Source of the DNA: Mesotaenium endlicherianum
Lineage: Eukaryota; Streptophyta; Zygnematophyceae; Zygnematales; Mesotaeniaceae
Assembly (NCBI GenBank): GCA_009602735.1
Contig: WELA01010281.1
Location: forward strand, 170,941 to 192,499
Reading direction: 5' to 3'
DNA: 21,559 nt
The translations under genes and the position numbers were made by a program. Below are positions 1 to 11,007 of this stretch, piece by piece; the stretch's first letter is position 1, and every line of letters starts with the position of its first letter. A model generated the notes under the pieces. That model made no database searches and was not told the DNA's origin. It saw only the letters and a program-made list of their open reading frames with translations.

Positions 1-64
<64 letters not shown>
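1..64. repeat. (CT)n microsatellite
   Basis: The window opens with an almost pure CT dinucleotide run of about 32 units, followed by a degenerate CT-rich tail to about 80. It lies just upstream of a helicase exon and probably sits inside an intron. The true length is unknown because the window starts inside it. Confidence 0.95.
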
Positions 65-69
<5 letters not shown>

Positions 70-158
70 TCTCTTCTCTTACGTCTTTGTCCTGCCCAAA
101 TGTTCTCCTTCACTCACCTTTGTCCTTTGCTTAACATGCTTGTCTTTGCTGGGTATAG

Positions 159-2623
159 AACACAAGTGAATTGAGGTGCCTTTTGCAAGTGCAGTATGAA
201 TTTCTTAATGTTGTCTCTTGGCGCCATGTGGCAGTGAGCAAGCACTGGAAGCGCTCGGTGTCAGTCGGCGTCATCAGTCCTTATCGAGCCGAGGTGGCAA
301 TCGTCCGCGAGGTTGTGCTACTCGAGTATGAGCAACCACTTGAGTACGAGCAGCCGGCAGGCAGCATTGGAATCAACTTGGAGATCAAGTCTGTGGATGG
401 CTTTCAGGGCCGAGAAAAAGACGTTATCATTTTCAGCGCTGTCAGGGCTAATACAAACTCCAGCATTGGCTTCTTGCAGGACCAGCGCAGGTGAGATTGG
501 CATGCTTTGGCGGTTGTATCGCATGTGTGCTTTCTTTCATGCAGAACGAAAGAACGCGAGAAAGTATCTGAATACAGTTGTAGGTGTTGGAAGCTTTTGA
601 TGTGCGTCTTGCTTATAGTTCACAGTCGCAAAACACCTTAGCAGTTGGTCAACCAAGCCTCAAGTTAACTTTCTCATAGTACTGCGTTTTCTCTGATCTG
701 TTCCCATTCTTAAATGATTTATCTTTCACAAAGGAAGAAATAATGACTACAGCAATGAGATACAGCTATATGGAGCAGGGACGTGATGCCAACTGCCTGT
801 TCTTTTGCTAAGACTACTTGGGTGGAAAGTCTGTCATGATGCAATTTTGAGCATGCAATGTATGGGCCGTTCCTTTATTTGTCCATTCCAGCTACTTTTC
901 ATAACATAATTATTTTCTCTTTATGTGTGTTTTATTGAGCAGGCTGAACGTGGCAATCACGCGTGCAAGGTATGCCATGTGGCTGGTGGGGTGCACGTCG
1001 ACACTCGAGGAGGATGAACACTGTGGGAGCCTGGTCCGCAATGCAACCAGCAGGGGTTGCGTGATGGATGTCAGTAGCGACGAGCAGATGAAGGTGGTGA
1101 TAGAGGAGAGCAAGAGGCGGCAAGAGGAGCTGTCAGAGCTTCTGCAGGAAGCGTCCCACCTGCTGGACTCCTGCCCCTGGAAAGTGAGTATATTTCTTAA
1201 TTGGATTGTCTGGGCTCTTCCATGTCAGATGTCAGCTTCCGTGTTGGTAACAGAACACCGGGCAGGACTGAGAGCTGGACTCCTAGATGTGCATCCTTCA
1301 TGTCCATTTTCTCATGTGAACTTGGCGCACAAGTTTTTTTGAGGCTTTTGCAGCCTGCTGACTCGTGGTAAAGCTCAAGACCAGATCATTGACTCTTCAA
1401 CTCTTCAACTGCGGTTCCCTCGGACATAGACTGGAGTAACTCACTAGAGAGGCAGTTCACCGGTGCGTAGCATCTTGTGTGCATCGGTGGGAAATTTTCT
1501 CACTTGCGCCAAGGAAGTTTACCGGGAGCCTCTTTGATCTGTTTAAGTAATGTTATTATTCTTTTGCTGGAGGTTTACAAGTCTTTTGTTCTTGTGACAC
1601 CTGTTATTGGACATGACCAGGCTATGTCTCACTCATCCACGTTCCAGCCATGTCCAGTTTTCCGCCATGGAGGTTGTAACCTGTGTGGCCTCTTCTTTAT
1701 GTACTCCTGTGTGCACAGGCGCAGGTCAGTGAAGACTTCTTGCACAGTATGCAGCAGCTGAAGAAGAAGAACCCCCGAGAGGAGATGAGTCTGAAGGTCT
1801 TTGGCGCCATCCTGCAGCTCATGAAGGGAGCGAGGCCCAAGCTCAGCCTGGCTCCCCAGCAGGACGCCAGCCCCATGCTGCGCCAGATGGTGAGGGTGCA
1901 GGGCGTGGGGCGGATGCACCTCATCTGGACCGTTGACGTCGATCACCACACTTGCAAGCAGGTATATGCGCTTCTGCCGATGCCTGTGACTGGGGGTGCC
2001 AGCCTGAGTTGAGAAGTCTTGAGATATCATACATAAGTAATCACTTGGTAGAGAAGAAGCTTGGTCTCCTCACATTTAATGCCAAGTTCCATATATTAGC
2101 AGAATCTATTTAGCGAACTCCACTAATAGGCTCCATTTAATAATAGCAGACTTCATTTAAAGTAGCAGACTTCTTTCATTTGCAGACCCCGTAGGTTCCA
2201 TGTGTAGGAATGGCTAAGGAGAGGTTAAGCTGATTCTCTCCACATTTTCTGTATCAGAACAGAATATGCTAGGCGTAGCCTGTGTGGCATGTAAGGCGCA
2301 TTTGCTTAGCTATTTATGGCTATTTCACTGCTGGTTCCCTTTTGGATACCATTCAATACTGTCATAATTAAAGCCGGAACTAATGGCCAGAATTGTGGGC
2401 TTCTGCAACGCGCAGGTGGTCAAGTTCTGGGACCTGGCGGAGGAGAAGATGGTTATCGAGTGGCTGCGCCGTCTGGAGGTGGTTTTTCCCACTTACAGCC
2501 GAGCGTACTGGGACAGGTGTACCTTTGAGGCCAGGGACACATCACAAAACTTTGTGATCCCAAAGGAGTTCGCTCCTGATCCCAGCTTTGTGTGGCACGC
2601 TACTTTTGCTCCTCAAGTGGAAG
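159..2623 (+). CDS. SEN1/UPF1-like superfamily 1 helicase, C-terminal exons (5'-partial)
   Basis: This is the C-terminal RecA-like half of a SEN1/senataxin-type SF1B RNA/DNA helicase, of the plant family once annotated as tRNA-splicing-endonuclease positive effectors. Exons read 159-490, 943-1183, 1719-1961 and 2416-2623, all with GT-AG borders and matching phases. Exon 1 has a motif IV-like VGVISPYRAEV and motif V VDGFQGREKDVIIFSAVR. Exon 2 opens with motif VI LNVAITRAR, its arginine codon split by the intron. Exon 3 carries LIWTVDVD and exon 4 QVVKFWDLA plus VVFPTYSRAYWDRC, resembling the plant-specific tail (IWTVD...VLKIWD...TYT...RC) as I remember it. Walker A, motif II and the rest of the N-terminal half must lie left of the window. 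The exon 1 start is uncertain: an acceptor near 233 is also possible. The family acts on RNA:DNA hybrids and transcription termination; the exact role here is inference. Without splicing at 2623 the frame runs on to a stop at 2770-2772. Confidence 0.82.
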
Positions 2624-3826
2624 GTGCGCCAAGCTCCTGCAACTTTAATCGCAGCTTACGTTTGCGCACGCAATCAAGTGTGACATGCATGAGCTTCCAG
2701 TTGCGGGAGTTCTGTCGTCAATGTCCAACAAGCATAACTATCATCAAAGTCTTGACTCCAGAATCTGACTGATCAGTTTTGGGGGTCTATATTGAGAGTT
2801 GACAAACTCTTAGGTGTAAGTAGGCCGCTGACGAGCCAACTGACTGCCGTGGCACGTGCTATCCCATCTTGTGGGGCTGCCCTTATGCTCGGTGTCGGTG
2901 AAGACGCAGCAGACCCTGCCAGGAGGTCGGAGGCTGCAATTGATGCTGGCAGTGTGCATCTCCCGGACTTCTACCCACTGACATCTGACAGCGCTCGGCA
3001 ACTTTTGAAGGCCAACGGCAATCTTTAGTTGTCTTTGGAAATAGTCTCTTAAGGCACGTTGTTGGCGGATATCATCATATCTGGTGAGTCTATTCTTCCC
3101 CTTCATGAATGTGTCTGATTGCTGGCAAGGAGGCAAGCTGGTTATAAGTTAGTTTCAGCAATCAAGGTTCTGTCGTGGGAGCCTATTCCTCTTCAGGTGG
3201 ATGACTTGTCATGGATGAAGGAAGTTTTTGTATGTCTTTGTTTGCTGCAATGAATTGGGAGCATCTTCAGAGTGTGCAGCATTTCCAGTGCTGATTGTGG
3301 ATGTACCTAGAGTCATTTTAACTGTGAAGGGTATTGCAAAGGCCAGCTGAAGCGAGCATGGCAGGAATGGCTGCCGGGTGTGCCAGATACTTGATTATCC
3401 CTTTTGTGTGAGATATCTTGTTCTTCATTTTCTTTCGCTTGTCACGATGAGTTGTGCCTTTTAGGCCTTTTACACCAAAGGAGCACGTGTGTCTTGCGAG
3501 CCTGTCCTCCAGCTAGCTCACGGCTACATGTGATACATGTCAGCTACTGTACTAGGGAGGCATTTACTGAGCTAGGCTTATTTACGAGACTTTGTGTGAA
3601 TTACAGATGCACAGAAGTATTCAGTTTGAGGGGTATGCATTTGAACTAGTGTAAGTGCGTAGGAACAACCCCCAGCCCTCTCTCCCCCAAACACCCTACC
3701 ATTCCCTGTGCGCAGGCACGCCCACACACACAGGCGAGTGTGCGCACACTCACTTATCCACGTCTGCAAAGTTGCACGCATATCTCCAAATCAACATGGC
3801 CCCCTTGCTATCATTCTGCGCGGCAG
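2624..3826 (+). other. Intron or 3' flank of the helicase gene, no firm coding
   Basis: About 1.2 kb following the last firm helicase exon. It is T-rich and intron-like. A short open stretch at 2792-3028 has no recognisable domain and no good splice sites. A CA/GT-rich patch lies around 3715-3755. I see no RNA gene or mobile element here. Confidence 0.45.
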
Positions 3827-3997
3827 ACGAAGGCCGAGGAGGGAATAGAAGAAAACTTCAGCAAGGTCGCTGAGCTGTTCATGAACTGCATCCAATCGGC
3901 CCACTGTTCGCGCGACGTCAACGTTTTTCTGGACCGCACGGCTGACTTCAGCCTTGCTGGAGGAGCTGGGCATTTTGCTGTCCCAGCCCCATTCCAG
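3827..3997 (+). CDS. Candidate exon, unknown product (possible helicase gene continuation)
   Basis: A 57-codon open segment between a good acceptor (CGGCAG at 3821-3826) and a good donor (CAG|GTACAT at 3998). The translation looks like real protein (EENFSKVAELFMNCIQSAH, then VNVFLDRTADFSLAG) and is richer in G+C than its flanks. I do not recognise a domain. It starts and ends in phase 0, whereas the upstream exon ends in phase 1 at 2623. Another exon, a different donor, or a separate gene is therefore needed to join them. Confidence 0.4.
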
Positions 3998-4229
3998 GTA
4001 CATGTGCCGCCTGCAAGCTGACGAGACGTAATTTAGCATTTTGGGCATACTCTGTTGCAGAGCTGCACCACAAAGCTGAGGTGGAGGCGCGCTCATTTAC
4101 AATGCGGGCCTGTGTTCCCCTGCCCTCTGCTGGTAGTAGACCCAAACCCCAGCAGGTCAGAGGGGAACGTGCTCGCATATGCATACGTGGTACTTGATTA
4201 GCGTTTCGGTCCCGACTTGAGTCCAACGA

Positions 4230-4580
4230 AAGGCATGGGAGGGAGGAAAGGGGTGGGGAGGGGAGGGGTGGGGGGTCTATACAGAGAAGGAATGACCTGC
4301 TTATACTTCACCCCCTCAGGAATATACTTGAGGCATTGTAGGCTGGGGTAATGCTTTGCTTGCAATAAATAGTCCCTTTCGGGGTATACTACGTCTTAGA
4401 TCATAAGCTGGCAAAAAAGTGGTCATTTTTGCAATCTTCAAGGAAGGACTCTCGAATGGCCGAGGCACCTCTGACCTGTTGTACTTGAGCAACTTGCTGC
4501 CGTCTTTGTGGGAGGGAAGAGGGGTGGATGCGCAAGGGGGGCAGGGGGGAGAGGAGGGGAAGTTTTGAAGGGAGGAGGGT
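4230..4580 (+). other. Two G-quadruplex-prone G-rich tracts in a putative intron
   Basis: Tract 1 at 4237-4276 contains successive G-runs of 3, 3, 2, 4, 4, 4, 4 and 6 separated by one to three bases. Tract 2 at about 4510-4560 has runs of 3, 3, 4, 6, 6 and 4. Both lie on the sense strand between candidate exons 3827-3997 and 4708-4987. The base pattern is direct observation; folding is inference. Confidence 0.7.
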
Positions 4581-4707
4581 GCAAGCATCAGAAGATATGA
4601 TATAATAACCATGGATTATCGACCAGATGCAGAAGAGAGCTGATCAGTGCTCTTACTAGCTCTGCCGGTCCCTGGGCTGTGTTTATACTAGAAACAATGC
4701 TGTGCAG

Positions 4708-4987
4708 GAATGAGATGCTGAAGGATGGAGGCATAGTGGCGCTGCACAAGACCCCCGTCTGGCACCTAGAAAACGCATCGGAGGCGGGGGTGGAGATCAT
4801 CGGCTTACTTTTGGAGTGCCTGGCATCTGTTAGTGGCGACAAGAGCAACATTGCGGTGGAAGTCACTGCCAGTAGTGAAAAGGAGATTCCCAGAGAAGAA
4901 AGTCCAAGAAACTTGGCTGTAGCTAATGACGATTCAGATGTACTAAACTCTATCTCCTCTGCAATTTCCTCCGTGTGCAAGAATCAG
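4708..4987 (+). CDS. Candidate exon, unknown product (3' part of the upstream gene or a small gene)
   Basis: An open segment bounded by an acceptor (TGTGCAG at 4701-4707) and a donor (CAG|GTGGGT at 4988). It encodes a mildly acidic stretch including NEMLKDGGIVALHKTPVWHL and EIIGLLLECLASVSGDKSN, with helix-like SVSGDK/VLNSISSAISSVC parts. If the donor is not used, the frame reaches a TAG at 5084-5086. I recognise no family. Phase does not join directly to 3827-3997, so the gene model between them is unresolved. The protein-like composition is the main support. Confidence 0.4.
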
Positions 4988-5086
4988 GTGGGTGACGGGT
5001 ATATTGACGACAACCGCTGCAGGCAGCTGATAAGAGTAGAGGCCAATCATGTAGTTGTAGATAATGGTATACATCCTGCAGCTTAG

Positions 5087-6353
5087 CAGACAAGTAGGCG
5101 TCCGCGTACTCTTTATCTCTTAGGCGACAGTAGCAATTCATCTGATTGTGCAGCTGTGATAATCGTAGCGCCCTTACAGGAAGAACACAATCCATGGCTT
5201 TTAATGCACAGGGATATTTTGTGTGCACTGTAAATGTTTAGTATGCACTCAGGAACACAGGTTGGACAAACGTTGACGTAATATATGCTTGTAACTTGGG
5301 CAAAAGGGTTTCTTACTACCTGTCTGGAAAGGTTTTTTGTTGACCCTTCTATACAAACAAGAGCTGTAGGTTACTGCAAGGTAATTATTAACATGCATGA
5401 TACAGAATTATCGTGTGTTCAAGAACTCTGGCTTTGGAATTAGAAGTGGACCAGCACAGAGGTCTACAGTTCCGTCTTTACCACTATCCAAATGTCATCT
5501 ACAGAAAATCGAGGCAGGTCCAGTGAGTAGTAACTGTTGCTAGCTACGTCCGGAAGGGGTTGACTAGAAATGAGGAAGAAAAGCGCATGTATGTATCTCG
5601 AGAGGAAGAAGCTTCTGGAGTGTTCTTATTTTCTAAGCTTGCCTCTACAGGCTTCACTATCTTGATAAGAAAAGAGAAGCTGTGCTATGCACAAAATATG
5701 TGTGCGTACTATCCACTTTAGTTTCCACTTACGCCAGGCCTCATTCTGTACGTACAGAAGCAAATTATAAACCACAAGAAGCATGCGTAGCGGGAAAGGA
5801 GTTGCATCAGTGTTGTTTATTAATAATTACGTGAAGCTGTGTTGGTTTGCTGTGGTGTACAACATTCAAATGAGAGATTATAAGCAATTTTTTCAAGCAT
5901 GAGCCAGATGGAGTATGCATCTCGTATAAGATGAAATGTATATTTTGAAGATAGGCGCGCCATATACTCCGTAGAACTAAGTAGAACTATCAAACAACTC
6001 TTTGCAAGTCTGCAGGAACACTGCATGACCAATGCCACCCACACCTCTTTTGGAGGGGTTGTTTGAAAAACAGGAAACAATAAATATAATTGAGGCTACC
6101 TAAAATGAAAGAATCAGCTATCAAAGTGACACCTCGCCAATACCTCACTGTTGAAATATGCACCCACTGAATGAGGATGGCGTGTCACTGACTCCAGAAG
6201 TACACTATTATGGTACAAATGAATCCGTTAAATTAAATTACATACACTGAGTATGAATATCATGTGGCAACCAATTTCATGATCAACTGCAACATGACCG
6301 ATCTTTACTAGATCAGCACGAGCAAATAAGACACAAATAAAAAAATCAGTAAC
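5087..6353. other. Convergent intergenic region
   Basis: About 1.27 kb between the + strand candidate exons and the - strand Root_cap gene. It is A+T-rich with frequent stops in all frames. One short open stretch (about 5427-5550, + strand, flanked by AG and GT-like sites) could be a terminal exon, but nothing identifies it. On the - strand a TGTAAT lies about 110 bp past the Root_cap stop and could be a polyadenylation element. I found no AATAAA there. Confidence 0.6.
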
Positions 6354-8336
6354 TTAGTTCAAGCGAAGGACGGAGTTGTCGTCGTCCTCCTCCTCCTCAG
6401 TGGGCACGCCCACGTACGAGTTGAAGTGGCTGTCGGAGGCAAGCACGTCGCTGACAATGTAGTCAGCAGCGCTGCCGTCCAGGAAACCCTTGCCAGTCTC
6501 GCCATCGGCCTGCACAGGTGCTCCCAGCACTGTGACAATCTCCTGGTAGTCAAAGGCCCTCTGCTCGTGGTCCTTGCGGTAGGTCTGGCCCAGCACGCCG
6601 TGGACAGCGCCAGATGCCTCGATCTTGTTGAAGCCCAGGTTGAAGTGGGCCTCTGCATCGTCCTCTGCCTGCATCTCGGCGCGGGCGACGCGCATCTGCA
6701 CGTCCAGGTCCAAGAGGCCCTCCACCTTGACGGTGTAGTGGTCGACGTCGAACTGGTTCTGCTTCTCCACGCCCACAAAGGTCATCTCCAGCCCGCCGAG
6801 AGCCTTAAAGGTCTTGCCCTCGCGGAGCATGGGAACGGCGAAGGTGTCAACGGTGGCGGAGGCGAGGAAGCCATTGCCACGCTCCTGCTGCTTGCCGTCG
6901 CGGGCAACCAGGTGCAGCTTGTGCTCGGCGCCCTCGGAAGTCCAGACGATGCCCACCTCCTTGATCCAGGTGCGGACGGCCTTGCCGCTCTCCGTGACGG
7001 TGGCGCCGGTGGTGCGGTTGTCGTAGTAGCCGCGGAGCATCATGTTGATCTCCAGGTCCTTGTCCGACACCAGGGCAAAGGCGGTGTCGGGTGCGCCGTT
7101 GAAGTCGAAGCGGGTGCCGCGGGCGCCGACAAAGTGGGGGTCGTCCTTGACCTGAGCATTGCACTTGCCTCCGATTCTGGAAGCAGCAAGAGGGGGGCAA
7201 GATGTTAGATCGTAGTCCATCTTAAGAGTAGGGCTGAATTAGGGAGGAGAAGTCTTGTTACAGAGCTGAGTGGGTAACACCTCCCTCCCTTCAAGATACA
7301 TTCTGAGTCGGGCAACGAAAGGCAAGCGCATTCTAAGCACAGCATGTCATTGTTCCAACCTGTATGAGCAATGCACGTGCTGATGAGAGCTTGTTTTTCG
7401 CCAGCAGAGCATGACATGGTACTTTTTGCCAGCTGGTATGCTCCAAAAACAATTAGACAGCAGCATGGGGCTTGGCTGTCGGGTTTGCTTCAAAGAAGGG
7501 GCAAGCTGAAAGTACCTGGTGGCTTTCACGGTTGCCTGTGCCAGCTTTGGGGTGCCCTCGGAGCCCATCAGGTGGCACTTGCCGGACTGGTCCACCAAGT
7601 CACTGCAGGGCAAGAGAACCACATCAAGGTTGTTTGAGCTTCAAGCCTTTCAACCGTGCAAACTTTTGGGTCTAAAAACTCGTAACAGGACCTTGGGTCT
7701 TGTATAGCAGGCAGTCACCCCCCCAACTCCCACTGCAGTGGATGATAGTTACAACAGAAACAAATTGTGCTTTAGTGGCCCCAACTGCTGAGGATGGAAT
7801 CTAAGCAAGAGAAAGCTCATGAATGGCTGTGTCTTACGTGGAAGTGAGCTGCCAGTAGACGCATCCGGGAACCTTGCGGCACAAGTTGCAGCACTCAGAG
7901 ACTGTGTCCACGTCTTGGCTGGACATGTAGCCGTCCTCCTTCTTAAAGATCTGCACCGTTGCAGAAGAATTAAGGCGAGTCAGCATTAATTTGACTAAGC
8001 CGCTCGTGCATCTCCCACTACCAGGTTCATATGCATGTGCACGAGTCTCAATCGAGTGAGGTTGAAAAACAAGTGCATGGGAGACGAAATCGTTTTTGTA
8101 AATCAGAGAAGTAGTTCCCATTTATTCATGAGAATGGAATGGATGTCGCTCTAAACATGTCATGAGTGAAGTACCTTGAAAAATCCCACGTATGATTTCT
8201 TGGCCGCTTTTTTACATTTTTTGGGCGTGCACTGCCCACTAGGCATTCCGACAGCTGAGGGATCACTCTTGGCCTCGGCGTAGCTTGCGACCGCTAGCAG
8301 AGCAAAAAGCAGGACAGCGGTATATGAGACCGCCAT
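6354..8336 (-). CDS. Secreted PAN/apple-like plus Root_cap domain protein, four exons
   Basis: Exons on the - strand are 8336-8175, 7950-7838, 7602-7516 and 7176-6354. All have GT-AG borders and phases that join without a break, giving 394 residues. Start choice: the ATG at 8336 opens a clear signal peptide (MAVSYTAVLLFALLAVASYA, likely cut after AEA at residue 22). Residues about 58-120 form a cysteine module (SECCNLCRKVPGC, then GKCHLMG) typical of PAN/apple domains, which bind protein or carbohydrate. From residue 130, DDPHFVGARGTRFDFNGAPD resembles the vWD-like start of plant LEA-related/Root_cap proteins. GVLGQTY at 314-320 fits the Root_cap core. The tail (381-387) is acidic. A cell-wall, mucilage or extracellular role is inference. 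The last exon is strikingly G+C-rich with GC-ending codons, unlike the A+T-rich introns, which suggests a well-expressed gene. Confidence 0.86.
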
Positions 8337-8517
8337 GATGCAAAATTTTATGTCAACTGTACACAGTGGGACTACGTTGCGTGGATTGTACAACCTAATC
8401 TAACTTGAGCTTCTTCTTCTTGGCTGGCTTTAGTAACAAACTTCGACAACACGAACGGCCAGTTACTCCAGTCGACTATCGCTCGAAGGCTGCTATGCAT
8501 ATGCTACTGCGACGTTG

Positions 8518-8523
8518 CTTATA
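8518..8523 (-). promoter_or_regulatory. Candidate TATA box of the Root_cap gene
   Basis: The - strand reads CACGTATAAGC here, about 180 bp upstream of the ATG at 8336. It is the best TATA-like match in the proximal upstream region. Transcript start data would be decisive; position and sequence only make it plausible. Confidence 0.3.
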
Positions 8524-9930
8524 CGTGAACTTTGAAGGTCGACCTCCAGCCTATAGGCCCTCCATTGCTCCATCTTGAGAGACCAAAATGTGCTGTAGCA
8601 CGAGCGAGAGACGGCGTGTAGGGCCCGACAGGTGAATGTTGGTACAGGTGAGCCAGGTTGAACTAGGACGAGCTTTGGGCCCCAGGTATACCGTTTTAGC
8701 GGGTAGCGGGTAACGACGACGCAACAGGTGTTTCCAGGTATAACTTATCTGCCAAGCAGCCGACCCTGAGCGCTACTGTGGTAACGTTTTGCCAAAAGTT
8801 AAGAAATGAGAACCATGCATGCAGAATGTTTCGGTGCGAAAATAGTGTCTCGAAAATAGTGTCCCGAATTGTTTAGGAGGCGATTTAATTGCTGATATAA
8901 TGATATATATATATGTATTTGTTTAACCGGGTTTAACCTGGCTTTGAACTTCAATCGTCGAATTTTGAAAGCTGGGTCATATTACTCTGAATATTGGTGT
9001 AGTTTCCAATGTCGACCCATTGTCTATGTTTGGCTTGTCGTGTTTCCAAGGAGTCTCATCAGGGAAACGCGAAAGACCACGAGGGGAAACTTGGGGGGAA
9101 AACTGTATGGGAAACTGCCAAGACTGAGAAAGAAGTAGGAAAGAAGGCAGGAACGGGCAAACCAGTGTGACGGTTCAAGCATGTCGACGAAGCGAATAAG
9201 GCACTCCATGCCAAACAGAGTTGCGCCCTACTTGCTTGCTCCGTTGAACGTTCTCGGCGTGCGCCACGCAGCCCTCGAAATATTACACAAGGTGACGTTC
9301 TCGGGACGCTCAACGCGGTTTCAGCTTAAGTCGTCAAAGTCAAGTAGCTGCAAGTTGCAACACAATTGCAAGTCGCTGCAGATTTAACACCTTAACCAGG
9401 CCCCAGGGTCAACAAGGGTGAAGACTGGTCGAGAGTCGAGACTCTGTGGAACGTCGGAAAGACTTGGCAAGACCACAAAACGCCTGTCGCCTTCTCTACA
9501 TCAACGGCTTTGCAGCGTCGCTATCTGAACATATTCTCAATGTGGCGTCGACACATTTCATACTTCAATGTCGTGAAGTGACAAAACACGTGGCCTCTAT
9601 GCGTTGCTTTGAAATTATCAGACACTTATGTTGGCGAAAAAAAATTTCCTTTGTAAGGCATCTTAGAGGAAATAAATCTAATTTTGACACTGTTAAAAAA
9701 ATAATTCCTACTTCTAATTGTATGTGTCGCGATTGCTATCCGTCTGACGGTGCCGCACCCGCAGTGCAAGTCACGGCCGCCCAGGTACGGTAGTCAACAC
9801 TGACTTCAGTCCTATCAGTTGACCACCGACAGGTCAGCATTAGTTCAGGTCACGTGCCAACTTGACCAGAAGGCAGGTCAAACCCCACGCTCAGAGGTAA
9901 GTGGGGTTTCACAGTCCAGTCAGTCGGAAA
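8524..9930. other. Intergenic region, no supported gene
   Basis: About 1.4 kb upstream of the Root_cap gene. It holds a short (AT)n run near 8900-8915 and, at 9826-9900, several CAGGTCA/TGACC motifs. Open frames such as 9446-9793 begin at non-ATG codons and match nothing I know. No RNA gene was seen. Confidence 0.6.
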
Positions 9931-10075
9931 GCTGACTAAGCTAAGCGTGCAAGAATTAACAAATCAACCAAGAAGCTGACTAGGCTGAAGAGCCAGGAGT
10001 TAATGCCAAGTCAGTTGCAAAGCTAACCGTGCTGCAGACGTGCAGAAGTTGCCGAGTCAGAAGCGCTGACTGGAC
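9931..10075. repeat. Degenerate ~44 bp tandem repeat
   Basis: Units begin at GCTGACTAAGCTAA (9931), GCTGACTAGGCTGA (9975), GCTAACCGTGCTG (10022) and about 10065. Spacing is 44, 47 and about 43 bp. Each of the first three is followed at similar distance by a GTGCAG/GCCAGG-like and an A-G-TTAA/AGTTGCC-like block. The copies are clearly diverged. Confidence 0.5.
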
Positions 10076-10468
10076 GGCGATCTTTGTCGCTGGACTTGGG
10101 CCGAGGTTGCCACGACTTAAGCAGCCACCCAAGGGACATGGGCTGTGACGTTGCCCAGGCTTGCATGCTGATCGAAAGGTTAAGCCACTCAAGTGACAAA
10201 CTCGACATTGCATGCATGTGTTGTGTGAAGGGTGTGACGCGGCATTGGAACACTTGAGAGAGAGAAGCCTGCATGCGTGGTGCCTGAGTAAGGCACAAGC
10301 GAGGCACGATCTCACCTCATTCTTGCCGCGCACATTGCCAAGGCAGCAGAAGGAGCGCAAGAGAGAGAAAAAGAAGAGAAGAGAAGGGCGCGAAGGAGAA
10401 ACGAATTCCCAAGGCCACGGGAGAGCCAAGAAAGCACGCTCCAGTCGACGCTCAAAGATTCCTTCTTT
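10076..10468. other. Non-coding stretch with a polypurine tract
   Basis: No gene is supported. The region about 10350-10402 is a nearly pure purine run (AAG/GAG-rich) on the + strand. An open frame over it is lysine/arginine/glutamate-rich purely because of that composition. Confidence 0.5.
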
Positions 10469-10983
10469 GTGTATTGTAGTAAAACAGATAGATAAAGTAC
10501 TTAGAAAAATAAAATACTTTATCTATTCAAGACAAGAATATTTGAACACAAGTGGTAGCTTCTCGAAAGAAGAATGGCTTCTTGAAAGTTAACATGTTTC
10601 TGGAATTTGACAAGTACAAGAGTGCTTCTAGAATCCCTTTCTATGTCTAGCTCTTGTTTACATACTTGCTACATAAGTAATTTCTAGGAAGGTGCAAGTT
10701 GAGGTTTTGGCACCCAACACTTCTCAAAACTTGCCACCTCTTTCTAAAATAATATACACATGTCCTTCTGACCTAAAAATGGCACATTTGACTTTTGCCA
10801 CATAGAGTTCTTCTAGGTCCTTCCTCTAACTTCGAAATTGCCTTAGAAGGTTGAAAGGACATGAACCTAGAGTATCTATTCACACTTGAATCCACACAAT
10901 ACTACTCCAAATATAATCAGGAGCACTAATATAGAAGCAAACTAATATATTATAACCCAAATCACTAAATCATTCCCCCAACA
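10469..10983 (-). mobile_element. AT-rich LTR-like segment (possible solo LTR)
   Basis: A 515 bp A+T-rich block between more G+C-rich flanks. Read on the - strand it starts TGTTGGGGGAATG and ends CTACAATACA, i.e. TG...CA. TGTTGG starts are common for plant copia LTRs. It also contains a 12 bp perfect inverted repeat (10488-10499 and 10515-10526) with a 15 nt loop. I found no target-site duplication at these limits and no second copy, so the assignment is weak. Confidence 0.3.
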
Positions 10984-11007
10984 GAAAAAGAAACGGCTCG
11001 GCGCGTC

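Noticed and set aside
2792..3028. Possible extra helicase exon
   Set aside because: No convincing acceptor and donor around it and no domain similarity.
6426..7208. 260-residue + strand open frame
   Set aside because: It lies antisense to the G+C-rich last exon of the Root_cap gene; its Val/Leu/Ala-rich repeats are the mirror of that exon's codon bias.
9446..9793. 115-residue + strand frame
   Set aside because: It begins at GTG, has no recognisable domain, and lies in A+T-rich sequence.
10212..10592. 126-residue + strand frame, Lys/Arg-rich
   Set aside because: Most of it is a translated purine tract; no splice or domain evidence.
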